Shown here: positions 50,157 to 58,437 of the stretch, in pieces
Layout: each line of letters begins with the position of its first letter
How positions within the stretch are numbered: the stretch's first letter is position 1
Source of the DNA: Lewinellaceae bacterium
Lineage (GTDB): Bacteria > Bacteroidota > Bacteroidia > Chitinophagales > Saprospiraceae
Assembly (NCBI GenBank): GCA_020636435.1
Contig: JACJXX010000001.1
Location: 4,233,001-4,297,000 of the forward strand
Direction: 5' to 3'
DNA: 64,000 nucleotides
Notes under the pieces: model-generated
What the model saw: only the letters and a program-made list of their open reading frames with translations
The model's database searches: none
Told to the model about the DNA's origin: nothing
Program-made: the position numbers and the translations under genes

Positions 50157-51503
50157 ATGAACGTCACCGAAAGTCAAAATGCCACGCTGAGGTATTTCGC
50201 ACCTCACCTTGAAAAATTTTCCACCCGGTCCAAGATGTGGGCCGGCTTCCTGTTGGCATTGATCGCCTTTGGCATGTTTGGCCTGTACAAGCAAATTGTG
50301 GACGGGCACGGCGTTACCGGTATGCGGGATTATGTGGTATGGGGGGTTTATATTGTCAACTTCGTATTCTTTATCGGAGTCAGCTATGCCGGGGCCATCG
50401 TGGCAGGCATATTGCACCTGCTCAAGGTGCCCTGGCGCCGGCCCATCATTCGCCTGGCCATCATGCTGGCCGTCATATCCGCCATCGTCGGGCCCTTCTT
50501 CATCATACTTTGTATCGGCCGCTTCGACCGGCTATTCTACCTGTTTACCCACGCCAGGTTGCAGTCGCCGATCATCTGGGATGTATTGGCGATCACGACC
50601 TATTTGGTGGGGGCTGTATTGTTCCTTTATCTCACGCTGATCAAAGACTTTGCGATTTATCGGGACACTAAAGCCCTGAACCTTCCACCATGGAGGCGCA
50701 AGGTATTTAAAGCGCTTGCCCTCAACTACCAGGATACGGAATTTCAGCAAAAACAAGTTGCCGTCTCCAAGACCCTCATGTCCATTATTATGGTTCCGAT
50801 GGTGGTCATTGTGTCTTCTGTATTGTCCTGGATTTTTGGCATGACTTTGCGGCCCGGATGGCACAGCTCTATTTTTGGCCCCTACTTCGTACTGGCTTCC
50901 ATCCTTTCCGGTATCGGCGTCCTGATCATGCTGATGTACGCCTTCCGGAAAATATATAAACTGGAAGAATACTTTACCGACAAGCACTTTGTTTATATGG
51001 GTTGGGCTATGCTGATCCTGGCGGCTGCCTACGGGTACGTTACTTTCTCCGAATACCTGACCAGTTGGTACGGCTCTGAGGAATGGGACGGCCGGGTGAT
51101 CGACAAACTCTTCGTCAAGGAATACAGCACGTGGTCCCTCCTATCGACTATTTCTGTCATCGTCGTCCCGATCGTAGTGGTCGCCTTAAAACCCCTTCGC
51201 ACGACCAACATGATCACCCTGGCCGCCTTTCTGGTGGCGGGTGGAATGTGGGTACGGCGCTACCTGATTGTGGTGCCCACGCTGGAAACCCCGCTGCTTC
51301 CCATACAGGATGTTCGTCCGGAATATGTAAATTATTCGGCGACCTGGGTAGAATGGGCATTGACTATCGGCGGCCTCGCTACCTTCTTTTTATTCTTTTT
51401 GCTGATGGCTAAATTCGTCACCATCTTCTCTATTTCGGAGTACGCCGATAAAACCAAGTTCGCTGGGATAGATATTACTGACACCAAAAAAGTTAAGCAA
51501 TGA
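50157..51503 (+). CDS. NrfD/PsrC-like quinol-binding membrane protein (module 1)
   Basis: 448 residues, with about ten membrane helices and a cytoplasmic N-terminus (FAPHLEKFSTRSKMWAGFLL). Family features are DYVVWGVYIVNFVFFIGVSY, FIILCIGRFDRLFYLFTHAR and QSPIIWDVLAITTYLVGAVL. NrfD-family proteins carry menaquinol-binding sites and pass electrons to an Fe-S subunit, sometimes with proton movement. The stop overlaps the next gene by 4 bp (ATGA), so it is co-translated. It is the only membrane subunit of this module. Confidence 0.93.
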   Translation: MNVTESQNATLRYFAPHLEKFSTRSKMWAGFLLALIAFGMFGLYKQIVDGHGVTGMRDYVVWGVYIVNFVFFIGVSYAGAIVAGILHLLKVPWRRPIIRLAIMLAVISAIVGPFFIILCIGRFDRLFYLFTHARLQSPIIWDVLAITTYLVGAVLFLYLTLIKDFAIYRDTKALNLPPWRRKVFKALALNYQDTEFQQKQVAVSKTLMSIIMVPMVVIVSSVLSWIFGMTLRPGWHSSIFGPYFVLASILSGIGVLIMLMYAFRKIYKLEEYFTDKHFVYMGWAMLILAAAYGYVTFSEYLTSWYGSEEWDGRVIDKLFVKEYSTWSLLSTISVIVVPIVVVALKPLRTTNMITLAAFLVAGGMWVRRYLIVVPTLETPLLPIQDVRPEYVNYSATWVEWALTIGGLATFFLFFLLMAKFVTIFSISEYADKTKFAGIDITDTKKVKQ

Positions 51504-52378
51504 CTCCTTCCAAGATCATAAAATTTTTCGGGTTGATTTTTGTGCTCACCCTTTGGGCTTTCCCCAATAAGGTTTCGGCACAAGACGATGAAAGCAGCGA
51601 GGAAAAGGAGCAGATTCGAACCCGCGCCAGCCTTTCCTGCCTGCAGAAAAACGACGGCCTGATCGACCTGAATATGCTCATCAGGGCAAAAATCGACGAT
51701 CGTTATACTGGCCTGCCTGGATTGGAGATAGCGTTTATTGCGGCCACGGATAGCTCTGAGGTCAGCTTGGGCAAAGCAACTACCGATGAAAACGGCGTCG
51801 CTACCCTTGAGGTCAACGCCAAAGAGATTCCCCGGGATACAGCCAACCGCATGGCTTTCGCTGCCGAGTTTGAAGGCAACGACGAATTCAAAGGCAGTGA
51901 CGACGATATCGAAATCATCCCGGCCCGTTTGGTCCTGGAGCCCATAGAAGAAGACTCTTCCCTGTCCGTGCAGATTACCCTCCTGGCCGGAGACAAGCCG
52001 GTGGAGGATGAAGATATTTCCCTCTTTGTGCATCGCCTCTTCCGGCCCCTGAAGGTTGGAGAAGGGACGACAGACGAAGACGGAATGACCACCGTCAGCT
52101 TCCCTATGGGCATGCCCGGCGACCCGGAAGGCAATTTAGAGATTTACGCCTTTCTGGAAGACCACAGTGATTTTGGCAGCATTCGAACTGAAATGACCAA
52201 AGCCTGGGGCACGCCTGTATCTGACAAACTGGAAGATATGCCCAGAGCCCTGTGGAGCCCTAACCCTCCCTTGTGGATGGTCCTGGCATTCGTTGTCCTC
52301 ATGGCCGCCGTATGGGGGCACTACGGCGTTATCGTTTACAAGCTGATGCAGATCAGCAGAGAGGGCAGGGAAAGTTGA
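51500..52378 (+). CDS. Membrane-anchored protein with two transthyretin/Ig-like repeats (module 1)
   Basis: 292 residues. Signal peptide (FFGLIFVLTLWAFPNKVSAQ), an acidic segment, then two repeats each ending in a TTDE(N/D)G turn (KATTDENGVATLEVNAKEIP and GEGTTDEDGMTTVSFPMGMP), and a C-terminal membrane helix (WMVLAFVVLMAAVWGHYGVI). The repeats resemble carboxypeptidase-regulatory or transthyretin-like beta-sandwich domains. No cofactor residue is evident. The gene overlaps NrfD by 4 bp, and a paralogue occupies the same place in module 2, so it is probably a fixed subunit of the complex. No family name can be given. Confidence 0.82.
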   Translation: MTPSKIIKFFGLIFVLTLWAFPNKVSAQDDESSEEKEQIRTRASLSCLQKNDGLIDLNMLIRAKIDDRYTGLPGLEIAFIAATDSSEVSLGKATTDENGVATLEVNAKEIPRDTANRMAFAAEFEGNDEFKGSDDDIEIIPARLVLEPIEEDSSLSVQITLLAGDKPVEDEDISLFVHRLFRPLKVGEGTTDEDGMTTVSFPMGMPGDPEGNLEIYAFLEDHSDFGSIRTEMTKAWGTPVSDKLEDMPRALWSPNPPLWMVLAFVVLMAAVWGHYGVIVYKLMQISREGRES

Positions 52379-52481
52379 ACAACAACTTTTAAGCCCCCTT
52401 GAAAGACTCTCGCAGCATGGCTCTTTTCATCGTCGTTTTGCTTGCGTTTAATATGTTAAATTTATCATAAGGCTTACAAAA

Positions 52482-52495
52482 ATGACAAAAATCAG
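52482..52495. promoter_or_regulatory. Crp/Fnr-like dyad upstream of module 1 cytochrome c gene
   Basis: ATGACAAAAATCAG has the same arms as the site at 61320 (ATGAC-N4-ATCAG) and matches the Crp/Fnr core loosely. It lies 72 bp before the cytochrome c ATG, in a 188-bp gap that follows an otherwise tightly packed operon. An internal promoter is possible. Confidence 0.5.
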
Positions 52496-52566
52496 TGGCC
52501 GTGCGTCATTTTTTCGTCATATTGCGTGAGCAAACAAAAAATTGTTAATTCAAAATTATCTGTGAT

Positions 52567-52962
52567 ATGAAAATCAAAATCCTGATTCCAGCCGCATTAA
52601 TAGGAATGGCGTTTTTTATGCTTTCCTTCCAGTCTAATAGTGACTGGCCGGTTCCCGAAAAATACCAAAAGATGAAGAACCCCGTCGCTGCCAGTGACGA
52701 TTCCGTTGAAATGGGTGAAGACCTGTGGAAGACGCATTGCAAGTCCTGCCACGGCAAGGAAGGCTTGGGCGATGGGTCTAAAGCGGCTCAACTGGACACT
52801 CCCGCCGGCGACTTCACCAGCGCCAAGTTCCAGAAGCAAACCGACGGCGCGCTCTTCTACAAAACACTGGAAGGCAGAGGGGATATGCCGTCTTACAAGA
52901 AGAAAATTCCTAACGAGGAAGACATTTGGAACCTCGTCAACTTTATGAGGACGCTGAAGTAA
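52567..52962 (+). CDS. Monoheme c-type cytochrome (module 1)
   Basis: 131 residues. An N-terminal signal (LIPAALIGMAFFMLSFQ) is followed by SDWPVPEKYQKMKNPVA, the heme site CKSCHGKEGLGDG and the Met ligand region RGDMPSYKKK, ending in an EEDIWNLVNFMRTL helix. This is a Class I cytochrome c that carries electrons in the periplasm. The DWPVPEKYQKMKNP block is repeated in the second copy of the module. A strong terminator follows after 28 bp. Confidence 0.93.
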   Translation: MKIKILIPAALIGMAFFMLSFQSNSDWPVPEKYQKMKNPVAASDDSVEMGEDLWKTHCKSCHGKEGLGDGSKAAQLDTPAGDFTSAKFQKQTDGALFYKTLEGRGDMPSYKKKIPNEEDIWNLVNFMRTLK

Positions 52963-52989
52963 CGTCTGCAGTGATAAAGTGAATTGAAT

Positions 52990-53026
52990 AAAAGCCCCGG
53001 CAGGAAATTTTCCTGCCGGGGCTTTT
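52990..53026 (+). terminator. Strong intrinsic terminator closing module 1
   Basis: Perfect inverted repeat AAAAGCCCCGGCAGGAAA/TTTCCTGCCGGGGCTTTT with a GC-rich stem and T tail, 27 bp after the cytochrome stop. It marks the end of the first module's transcript. Confidence 0.92.
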
Positions 53027-53166
53027 TCATTGATGCCTCGCCGTGGTTGTCTCCAAAGAGGCCGGACAAGCCTGTAAGACTAAATTCAAAAATTCTTTTC
53101 TATACCCATAAGCTGATATATTCTTCTTCCAATCTGAATCAGAGCAAAAAATTAATAGCCAAATCC

Positions 53167-53182
53167 GATGATTATTATCATC
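53167..53182. promoter_or_regulatory. Perfect Fnr-like palindrome upstream of module 2
   Basis: GATGATTATTATCATC is a perfect 16-bp dyad with core TGAT-TATT-ATCA, equivalent to the Fnr half-site spacing. It lies 152 bp before the small Tat protein ATG in a gene-free 308-bp gap. It may regulate module 2; the distance to the transcription start is unknown. Confidence 0.55.
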
Positions 53183-53334
53183 AAATTTGGAAATAAATGT
53201 CATCAACCCTCCGGAAATAATTTCCCAAATTTGAGCTACCCCTTATATTCTATGGGGAAAAGCGGCTTCGGGCCAAAATTTTCCGGAGCCGTTATGAGAT
53301 TGAAAAACTCAATAATTCCAACAAAAAAACGATC

Positions 53335-53592
53335 ATGAAAGGGAAAAAGCAAAAGCCGGAAAGAGCTTCTCGCCGTTCTTTTTTTCGCAAAGGCATTCTC
53401 GCCGGAATTGGCGCCATGCTGGGCATCACCTCAGCCAGGGCCGCCACCAATGATGATGATGAAGAAACTGTAAAAATGCTGACTGCTGACGGGGAACTCG
53501 TGGAAGTGCCCCGGAAGGCGCTGCCTAAGGCAGCAGGCAAAGTCGTCTCCAACCAGGAGCTGTTCAAATGGAGGGAAAAACATAAACAATAG
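53335..53592 (+). CDS. Small Tat-signal protein of unknown function (module 2)
   Basis: 85 residues. The Tat signal is RRSFFRKGILAGIGAMLGIT; it is cleaved after ATSARA-like residues. The mature ~45 residues include VKMLTADGELVEVPRKALPK, which resembles the linker of both Fe-S proteins in this cluster (K-x-L-x-x-x-G-E-(L/I)-V-E-V). No cysteines remain, so it cannot bind a cluster. It might be a structural or assembly subunit of the module 2 complex. It lies 110 bp upstream of the second Fe-S gene. Confidence 0.75.
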   Translation: MKGKKQKPERASRRSFFRKGILAGIGAMLGITSARAATNDDDEETVKMLTADGELVEVPRKALPKAAGKVVSNQELFKWREKHKQ

Positions 53593-53702
53593 CTTCGGTT
53601 CCCTTTCTCCAAAAGCGCTCCTTCCAAGCAAACCTGGGCCCGGGCTCGTCCGGAGCCATTTGTCCAAATGATGAGTGGGGTTTATCATTTTTTTGAATAA
53701 AA

Positions 53703-54641
53703 ATGACCAGAATCATGACGGACAAAAATAACCAGAGTACGACAAGGCGGGAATTTCTGGCCAAAGGAATTGCCGCGGGAGCCCTCTCTGCTACAGCCAT
53801 CGCAACCGCTTGTTTTCGGCAGGATGACGTTGAGGTGACCGGAGAAAAAGCAAAGCTGCTGTCGCCGGAAGGAGAGATCGTCGAAGTAGACACCGCCTAC
53901 CTCAAGCCGGTGCCGACGGAAACGCATGCCAAGGCTGCCCATCTCCGGGAAGGCATTCCCGGCCGCAAGTTCGTCATGGTCATCGACCTGGCCAGGTGTA
54001 AAAACCTGCGGAAGTGCCACGACGCCTGCGAGAAAATTCATTACCTGCCGCCCGATAAAAACTGGCTGAAGGTATTGAAAATGCAGGACAACGAAGATGC
54101 CTCTCCCTACTGGCAACCCACCAATTGCTTCCACTGCGACCGGCCGCCCTGCGTGAAGGTCTGTCCGGTGAATGCCACTTTCAAAAGGAGCGACGGCATC
54201 GTGTTCATAGACACCGAGCGCTGCATCGGCTGCCGCTTCTGCATGGTGGCCTGCCCCTACGGCGCCCGGTCTTTCAACTGGGACGAACCTCATGTCCCGG
54301 AGGAAATCTTTAGCCAGCACCACCACTCTCCGGAATCGATCATTCCCAGGATCGGTACCGTATCCAAGTGCGACTTTTGCCCGGATATGGCCAGGAAGGG
54401 CGAACTGCCGCACTGCGTATCCGCCTGCCCGAACGGGACCTACTACTTTGGAGACGAAAATGAGGACTCGGTCTCTAATGGCGCAGAGACGTTGCGCCTG
54501 AGCCAGTTGCTCAAAGACCGGGCCGGTTACCGTTTTATGGAAGACCTCGGCCTGGAGCCACGGGTGTACTACCTTCCGCCGGTCAACCGCCTGTTCCCGT
54601 TTGAAGATGATGAATTTTCAAAAAATTACAAGGTAGGATGA
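53703..54641 (+). CDS. Tat-type four-cluster Fe-S protein, NrfC/DsrO-like (module 2)
   Basis: 312 residues. The N-terminus TTRREFLAKGIAAGALSATA is a Tat signal, followed by ATACFRQDD and AKLLSPEGEIVEV. The ferredoxin motifs are CKNLRKCHDAC (C99, C105, C109; the usual second Cys is Leu), CFHCDRPPCVKVCP, CIGCRFCMVACP and CDFCPDMARKGELPHCVSAC. The layout equals module 1, including the missing Cys. It overlaps the NrfD gene by 4 bp. The catalytic partner is not in the window. Confidence 0.9.
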   Translation: MTRIMTDKNNQSTTRREFLAKGIAAGALSATAIATACFRQDDVEVTGEKAKLLSPEGEIVEVDTAYLKPVPTETHAKAAHLREGIPGRKFVMVIDLARCKNLRKCHDACEKIHYLPPDKNWLKVLKMQDNEDASPYWQPTNCFHCDRPPCVKVCPVNATFKRSDGIVFIDTERCIGCRFCMVACPYGARSFNWDEPHVPEEIFSQHHHSPESIIPRIGTVSKCDFCPDMARKGELPHCVSACPNGTYYFGDENEDSVSNGAETLRLSQLLKDRAGYRFMEDLGLEPRVYYLPPVNRLFPFEDDEFSKNYKVG

Positions 54642-55987
54642 ATAAGCCAGCTCAAATCCAGTATTCTCCGCAAATGGAGAAAGACCTGAAAGCGCTTAGC
54701 AAGGACCTGCTCCCCAGGCCATTCGGGACATTGGGAAAAGCGTGGGTGGCCTTATTGCTGCTAAGCAGTTTGATCAGTTTGTTCTTTTACATCGGGCAGC
54801 TCCGGCAGGGCCTTGTCATCACCGACCTGAGGGATTTCACGCCCTGGGGCATCTACATCTCCAACTTCGTCTTTTTTGTCGCGATCAGCCTGGTAGGATC
54901 GCTCATCAGCGCCATCCTCAAATTGTCGGGGGCAAGCTGGAGAACCCCTATGACCCGAATCTCGGAAATCATCGCCGTGGCGGCCATCATCTTTGCAGCT
55001 ATTGCGATCATCCTGGACATGGGGCGCCCGGACCGTTTTTACCACCTGTTTCTCTATGGCAGGATTCAGTCTCCGATCATCTGGGATGTCATCGTCATCA
55101 CAACCTACCTGATCATCAGTTTTTTTCTGTTGTACATTCCCATGTTGCCCGACCTGGCTTATATGAGGGATCGGTTCCAGGGAATTCCAAAGTGGCAGCA
55201 TAAATTGTATCAGGTGCTGGCCCTCAACTGGAAAGAGACCCCAAAGCAAAAAGAAAAACTGAACCGCGCCATTTATGTCCTGGCCGTGGTGATCATCCCC
55301 ATTGCTTTCGGGATTCACACCGTTACCTCCTGGCTATTTGCCGCTACTTTGCGGCCAGGTTGGGATAGCACCAATTTTGGCCCCTATTTCGTTTCCGGGG
55401 CATTCATGGTGGGTGCCGCCGGGGTGATCACGGCCATGGCGGTCTTCCGGCAATTCCTCAATATGAAGGCGTATTTTACGGATGATCACTTTGATAAGAT
55501 GGGCCGGCTGCTGGTGGTTTTGTCATTTGTATATTTATATTTCAACATCAATGAGTATTTTATTCCAGCCTATAAATTGAAAGGAATTGAAAGCGAACAC
55601 CTGCAGGAATTGTTCGTCGGGAATTTCGCACCCCTGTTCTGGTCGGTGCAAATATTTGGGATGATCTTACCGATCATTGTGCTCTTGTTCAAAAAGGGAA
55701 GGAAACCGCTTCCTATGCTCTTAATGTCTGTTCTGGTTATTGTAGGCGCCTGGTTTAAGCGCTTTCTCATTGTAGTGCCCACTTTAAACCACCCCTACAT
55801 TCCCATTCAGCGAGTACCTGAAGACTGGCTCCACTATTACCCCACTTTTCAGGAATGGTTTATCACCCTGGGCACCGTGACGGGAGCGCTGCTGATCATC
55901 ACCCTTTTTGTAAGGCTGTTCCCAATCGTTCCTATCCTTGAGACCGCTGAGGAAATTCCTCATAAAAATACCGAAAAAACCACTTGA
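54638..55987 (+). CDS. NrfD/PsrC-like quinol-binding membrane protein (module 2)
   Basis: 449 residues with about ten membrane helices. It has FTPWGIYISNFVFFVAISLV, AIILDMGRPDRFYHLFLYGR and QSPIIWDVIVITTYLIISFF, which align with module 1 in the same order. The MGRPDRFYH segment is the characteristic NrfD block near the quinone site. The start ATG overlaps the Fe-S stop (ATGA). The next gene starts 25 bp downstream. The module 1 copy shares the general helix pattern but is clearly diverged. Confidence 0.93.
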   Translation: MNKPAQIQYSPQMEKDLKALSKDLLPRPFGTLGKAWVALLLLSSLISLFFYIGQLRQGLVITDLRDFTPWGIYISNFVFFVAISLVGSLISAILKLSGASWRTPMTRISEIIAVAAIIFAAIAIILDMGRPDRFYHLFLYGRIQSPIIWDVIVITTYLIISFFLLYIPMLPDLAYMRDRFQGIPKWQHKLYQVLALNWKETPKQKEKLNRAIYVLAVVIIPIAFGIHTVTSWLFAATLRPGWDSTNFGPYFVSGAFMVGAAGVITAMAVFRQFLNMKAYFTDDHFDKMGRLLVVLSFVYLYFNINEYFIPAYKLKGIESEHLQELFVGNFAPLFWSVQIFGMILPIIVLLFKKGRKPLPMLLMSVLVIVGAWFKRFLIVVPTLNHPYIPIQRVPEDWLHYYPTFQEWFITLGTVTGALLIITLFVRLFPIVPILETAEEIPHKNTEKTT

Positions 55988-56012
55988 TGCCGGATGTCAA
56001 AACCGATCAAAA

Positions 56013-56915
56013 ATGAAGAATCAAATTTTTCGGATGCATACTTTAAACTGGGTGATCCTGGTAGCTCTGATGACCGTCGGCAGCGCTGTAAAATTAATTG
56101 CCCAGGAATCAACTGAAGAGGATAAAAAGGCCCGGATCAGCCTCGATTTTTTCAGCATCAACAATCGGGAACAAAAGCTGGTGGCTACGGTGAAAACGAA
56201 GGTGGAAGGCTTCTTCGAAAACGTCGCCGGAGTCAAGATCAGTTTTTACAAAGGCGAAGCCTCGGAGGAGAACCTTCTGGGAAGCCGGGAAACCGATATG
56301 AATGGCAAGGCCACCCTCGCCTTCTCGCCAAAATCCGATACGGCTCTTTGGTTCACTTACATCGCCGTTCTCGAAAACGTGCCCGGCTACAAAGATGCTG
56401 AAAAGGAGGTGGAGGCCAAAAAAGCCGTCCTGGAGTTCACCACCGAAGAAATGGACTCCGTCAGAACGGTAAACATCGTCGTAACTGCCCCTGATTCTGC
56501 CGGCAACATGGCCCCGGTTGCCGATGTGAACGCCCGGCTGTTTGTCAAGCGGTTGTTTGGCGCACTGCCCGTCTCGGATGAAATGGAGACAACAGATGAA
56601 GATGGGGCCTTGAGCGTAGAATTCCCTTCTGACATTCCGGGAGATAAGGATGGGAACCTGCTTCTCGTCGCTCGTGTAAGTGACCACGAAGAGTTTGGCA
56701 ACCTGGAATTCAGCAAAACTGTCCCTTGGGGCCAGGCGGTCCAATTAGATCAGTCAAAACAGATGAAAGAACTGTGGTTGTCTTCTTCCAATACGTATAA
56801 GGGGTTCCTCATCATTGTTAATCTGATGTTACTCGGCGTAGTGGGCGTTATCGTGTATATTATCAGGCAACTCATGCAAATTAAGAAACTCGGCCTGGAA
56901 GGAAGTTCTGAGTAG
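56013..56915 (+). CDS. Membrane-anchored protein with two transthyretin/Ig-like repeats (module 2)
   Basis: 300 residues from the ATG at 56013. A signal segment (WVILVALMTVGSAVKLIAQE) precedes two repeats (SRETDMNGKATLAFSPKSD and METTDEDGALSVEFPSDIPG), followed by DKDGNLLLVARVSDHEEFGN and a C-terminal membrane helix (GFLIIVNLMLLGVVGVIVYI). Paralogous to the module 1 protein, including the 'PGDxxGNL' loop and 'DHxxFG' motif. No known name. Its conserved position suggests a structural or docking subunit between NrfD and the cytochrome. Confidence 0.82.
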   Translation: MKNQIFRMHTLNWVILVALMTVGSAVKLIAQESTEEDKKARISLDFFSINNREQKLVATVKTKVEGFFENVAGVKISFYKGEASEENLLGSRETDMNGKATLAFSPKSDTALWFTYIAVLENVPGYKDAEKEVEAKKAVLEFTTEEMDSVRTVNIVVTAPDSAGNMAPVADVNARLFVKRLFGALPVSDEMETTDEDGALSVEFPSDIPGDKDGNLLLVARVSDHEEFGNLEFSKTVPWGQAVQLDQSKQMKELWLSSSNTYKGFLIIVNLMLLGVVGVIVYIIRQLMQIKKLGLEGSSE

Positions 56916-57021
56916 AAAAGGCGCATGGGTTAATTATGAGTTAATTGTAAATTTCTGATGTGCCTTACACCGGACTTTATAGCCTTAATTAATGAATCAG
57001 TCACACAAAAAACATTAGGCC

Positions 57022-57420
57022 ATGAATACCAAATTTTTCGTTCCGATCCTTCTATTAGGATTTTCACTGTGTTTACTTTCTTTCCAGGGCAGCAGCGACT
57101 GGCCGGTGCCGGAAAAGTACCAAAAAATGAAAAATCCCGTCCCTGCCGATAAAGAGTCGATCAGCATTGGAAAGACTTTATACGGCACACACTGCAAATC
57201 CTGCCACGGCAAAGAAGGATACGGCGACGGCACTAAGGCCGCCCAACTTGAAACGCCTTGTGGCGATTTCACCATCGACAAGTTCCAGAAGCAGACAGAC
57301 GGGGCTATTTTCTACAAAACTTCGGAGGGAAGAGACGATATGCCTTCTTTCAAAAAGAAGATTCCCGACCAGGAAGATATCTGGCATCTGGTAAATTTCC
57401 TGCGCACGCTGAAGGAATAG
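57022..57420 (+). CDS. Monoheme c-type cytochrome (module 2)
   Basis: 132 residues. It carries a signal region (LGFSLCLLSFQG), SDWPVPEKYQKMKNPVPA, heme site CKSCHGKEGYGDG and the Met ligand region RDDMPSFKKK, then EDIWHLVNFLRTLKE. It is highly similar to the module 1 cytochrome, suggesting that both accept electrons in the same way. A terminator (57506-57535) follows the gene. Confidence 0.93.
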   Translation: MNTKFFVPILLLGFSLCLLSFQGSSDWPVPEKYQKMKNPVPADKESISIGKTLYGTHCKSCHGKEGYGDGTKAAQLETPCGDFTIDKFQKQTDGAIFYKTSEGRDDMPSFKKKIPDQEDIWHLVNFLRTLKE

Positions 57421-57505
57421 GACTGGGCTATAGCTGTTGCCGGTTGTTGGTTGATTGATACCCAATAACGGCGAACCGCTCCATATCAACTTCTAACGTC
57501 CAACG

Positions 57506-57535
57506 AGGGCCATTCAGGTTTTCCCGAATGGCCCT
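57506..57535 (+). terminator. Intrinsic terminator closing module 2
   Basis: A perfect 10-bp stem AGGGCCATTC/GAATGGCCCT with a 10-base loop, followed by GCTTGTTTTAT. It lies about 85 bp after the cytochrome stop. Confidence 0.75.
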
Positions 57536-57595
57536 AGCTTGTTTTATATCTTAAACTTTTCCCCTCTGCCGTTGTTTCCTCCAAAATATTAAAAC

Positions 57596-58168
57596 ATGAA
57601 AATTGCCGCCCTTTTCCTCCTGCTCGCCATTCTCGGCGTTACCCTGGTAAGCGCCACTAAACGGAAAGCCCAAACTGCCGACGCCAAAGCCGCGCCCAAC
57701 GCTTTCCACGAGCTAACCGTCACCGGCATCGACGGCAAGGAAATCCAGATGAAAGATTTTCAGGGCAAGTACGTACTGTGTGTCAACGTGGCCTCCAAAT
57801 GCGGCTTCACCCCTCAGTACAAAGGCCTGCAGGCCCTCTACGAAAAATACCAGGACAAACTCGTGATCATCGGCTTCCCCAGCAACCAGTTCCTCATGCA
57901 GGAACCGGGCTCCGAGGAGGAGATCGCTACCTTCTGCGAGATCAACTACGGCGTCACTTTCCCGCTTACCGAAAAGATCAAGGTGAAAGGCGGCGGGCAG
58001 CACCCGGTTTACGCCTGGCTTACCCAAAAGAAATACAACGGCGTATCGGACGCCAAGGTGAGCTGGAATTTCAATAAATTCCTCATCTCGCCGGAAGGGA
58101 AGTGGCTGGCGCATTTTCCGTCGAAAGTAGAGCCGATGAGTGAGGAGATTACTCAATACTTGCAGTAA
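57596..58168 (+). CDS. Glutathione peroxidase family protein
   Basis: 190 residues with an N-terminal membrane or signal segment (FLLLAILGVTLVSATK). The catalytic motif is VNVASKCGFTPQY (Cys type), with GFPSNQFLMQEPGSEEEIA and the conserved WNFNKFLIS. It reduces hydrogen peroxide and lipid hydroperoxides; Cys-type members often use thioredoxin rather than glutathione. The signal segment suggests a periplasmic or membrane-attached place. Confidence 0.92.
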   Translation: MKIAALFLLLAILGVTLVSATKRKAQTADAKAAPNAFHELTVTGIDGKEIQMKDFQGKYVLCVNVASKCGFTPQYKGLQALYEKYQDKLVIIGFPSNQFLMQEPGSEEEIATFCEINYGVTFPLTEKIKVKGGGQHPVYAWLTQKKYNGVSDAKVSWNFNKFLISPEGKWLAHFPSKVEPMSEEITQYLQ

Positions 58169-58437
58169 TCTTTCGTGCCTGTTTTTGGTTAAATATCAAT
58201 CTTATTGGGAATTAGATACTCACTCCTATTGGCTTTGCCAAAGGAAGGATGCTTTGCGCCAGGAAGCGCGTTCGATGCTCTATGGAACGCAGCGCTATCC
58301 CACTGCGAAGCGACATCGGGTCTATGGATGCTATAGTATCAACCGCTCCAACAGGAGCGCAGTATCCTTTTTTTGCGTTCGCGAAAAAAAGAGCATCTAC
58401 AGCATCATAAAATCGATTTCAAAAGATTTAAATTACC
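58169..58437. other. Gene-free stretch with small hairpins
   Basis: 269 bp with no credible gene. It contains a GCTCC-AACAG-GAGC hairpin near 58350 and a TTTTTTTGCGTTCGCGAAAAAAA inverted stretch near 58370-58392. Function unknown. Confidence 0.4.

Noticed and set aside
49135..57420. Alternative complex III or nitrite reductase (Nrf) assignment for the modules
   Set aside because: The large ActB-type molybdopterin-like subunit, ActA pentaheme and ActD/F are absent, and no NrfA pentaheme enzyme with a catalytic CXXCK site is present.
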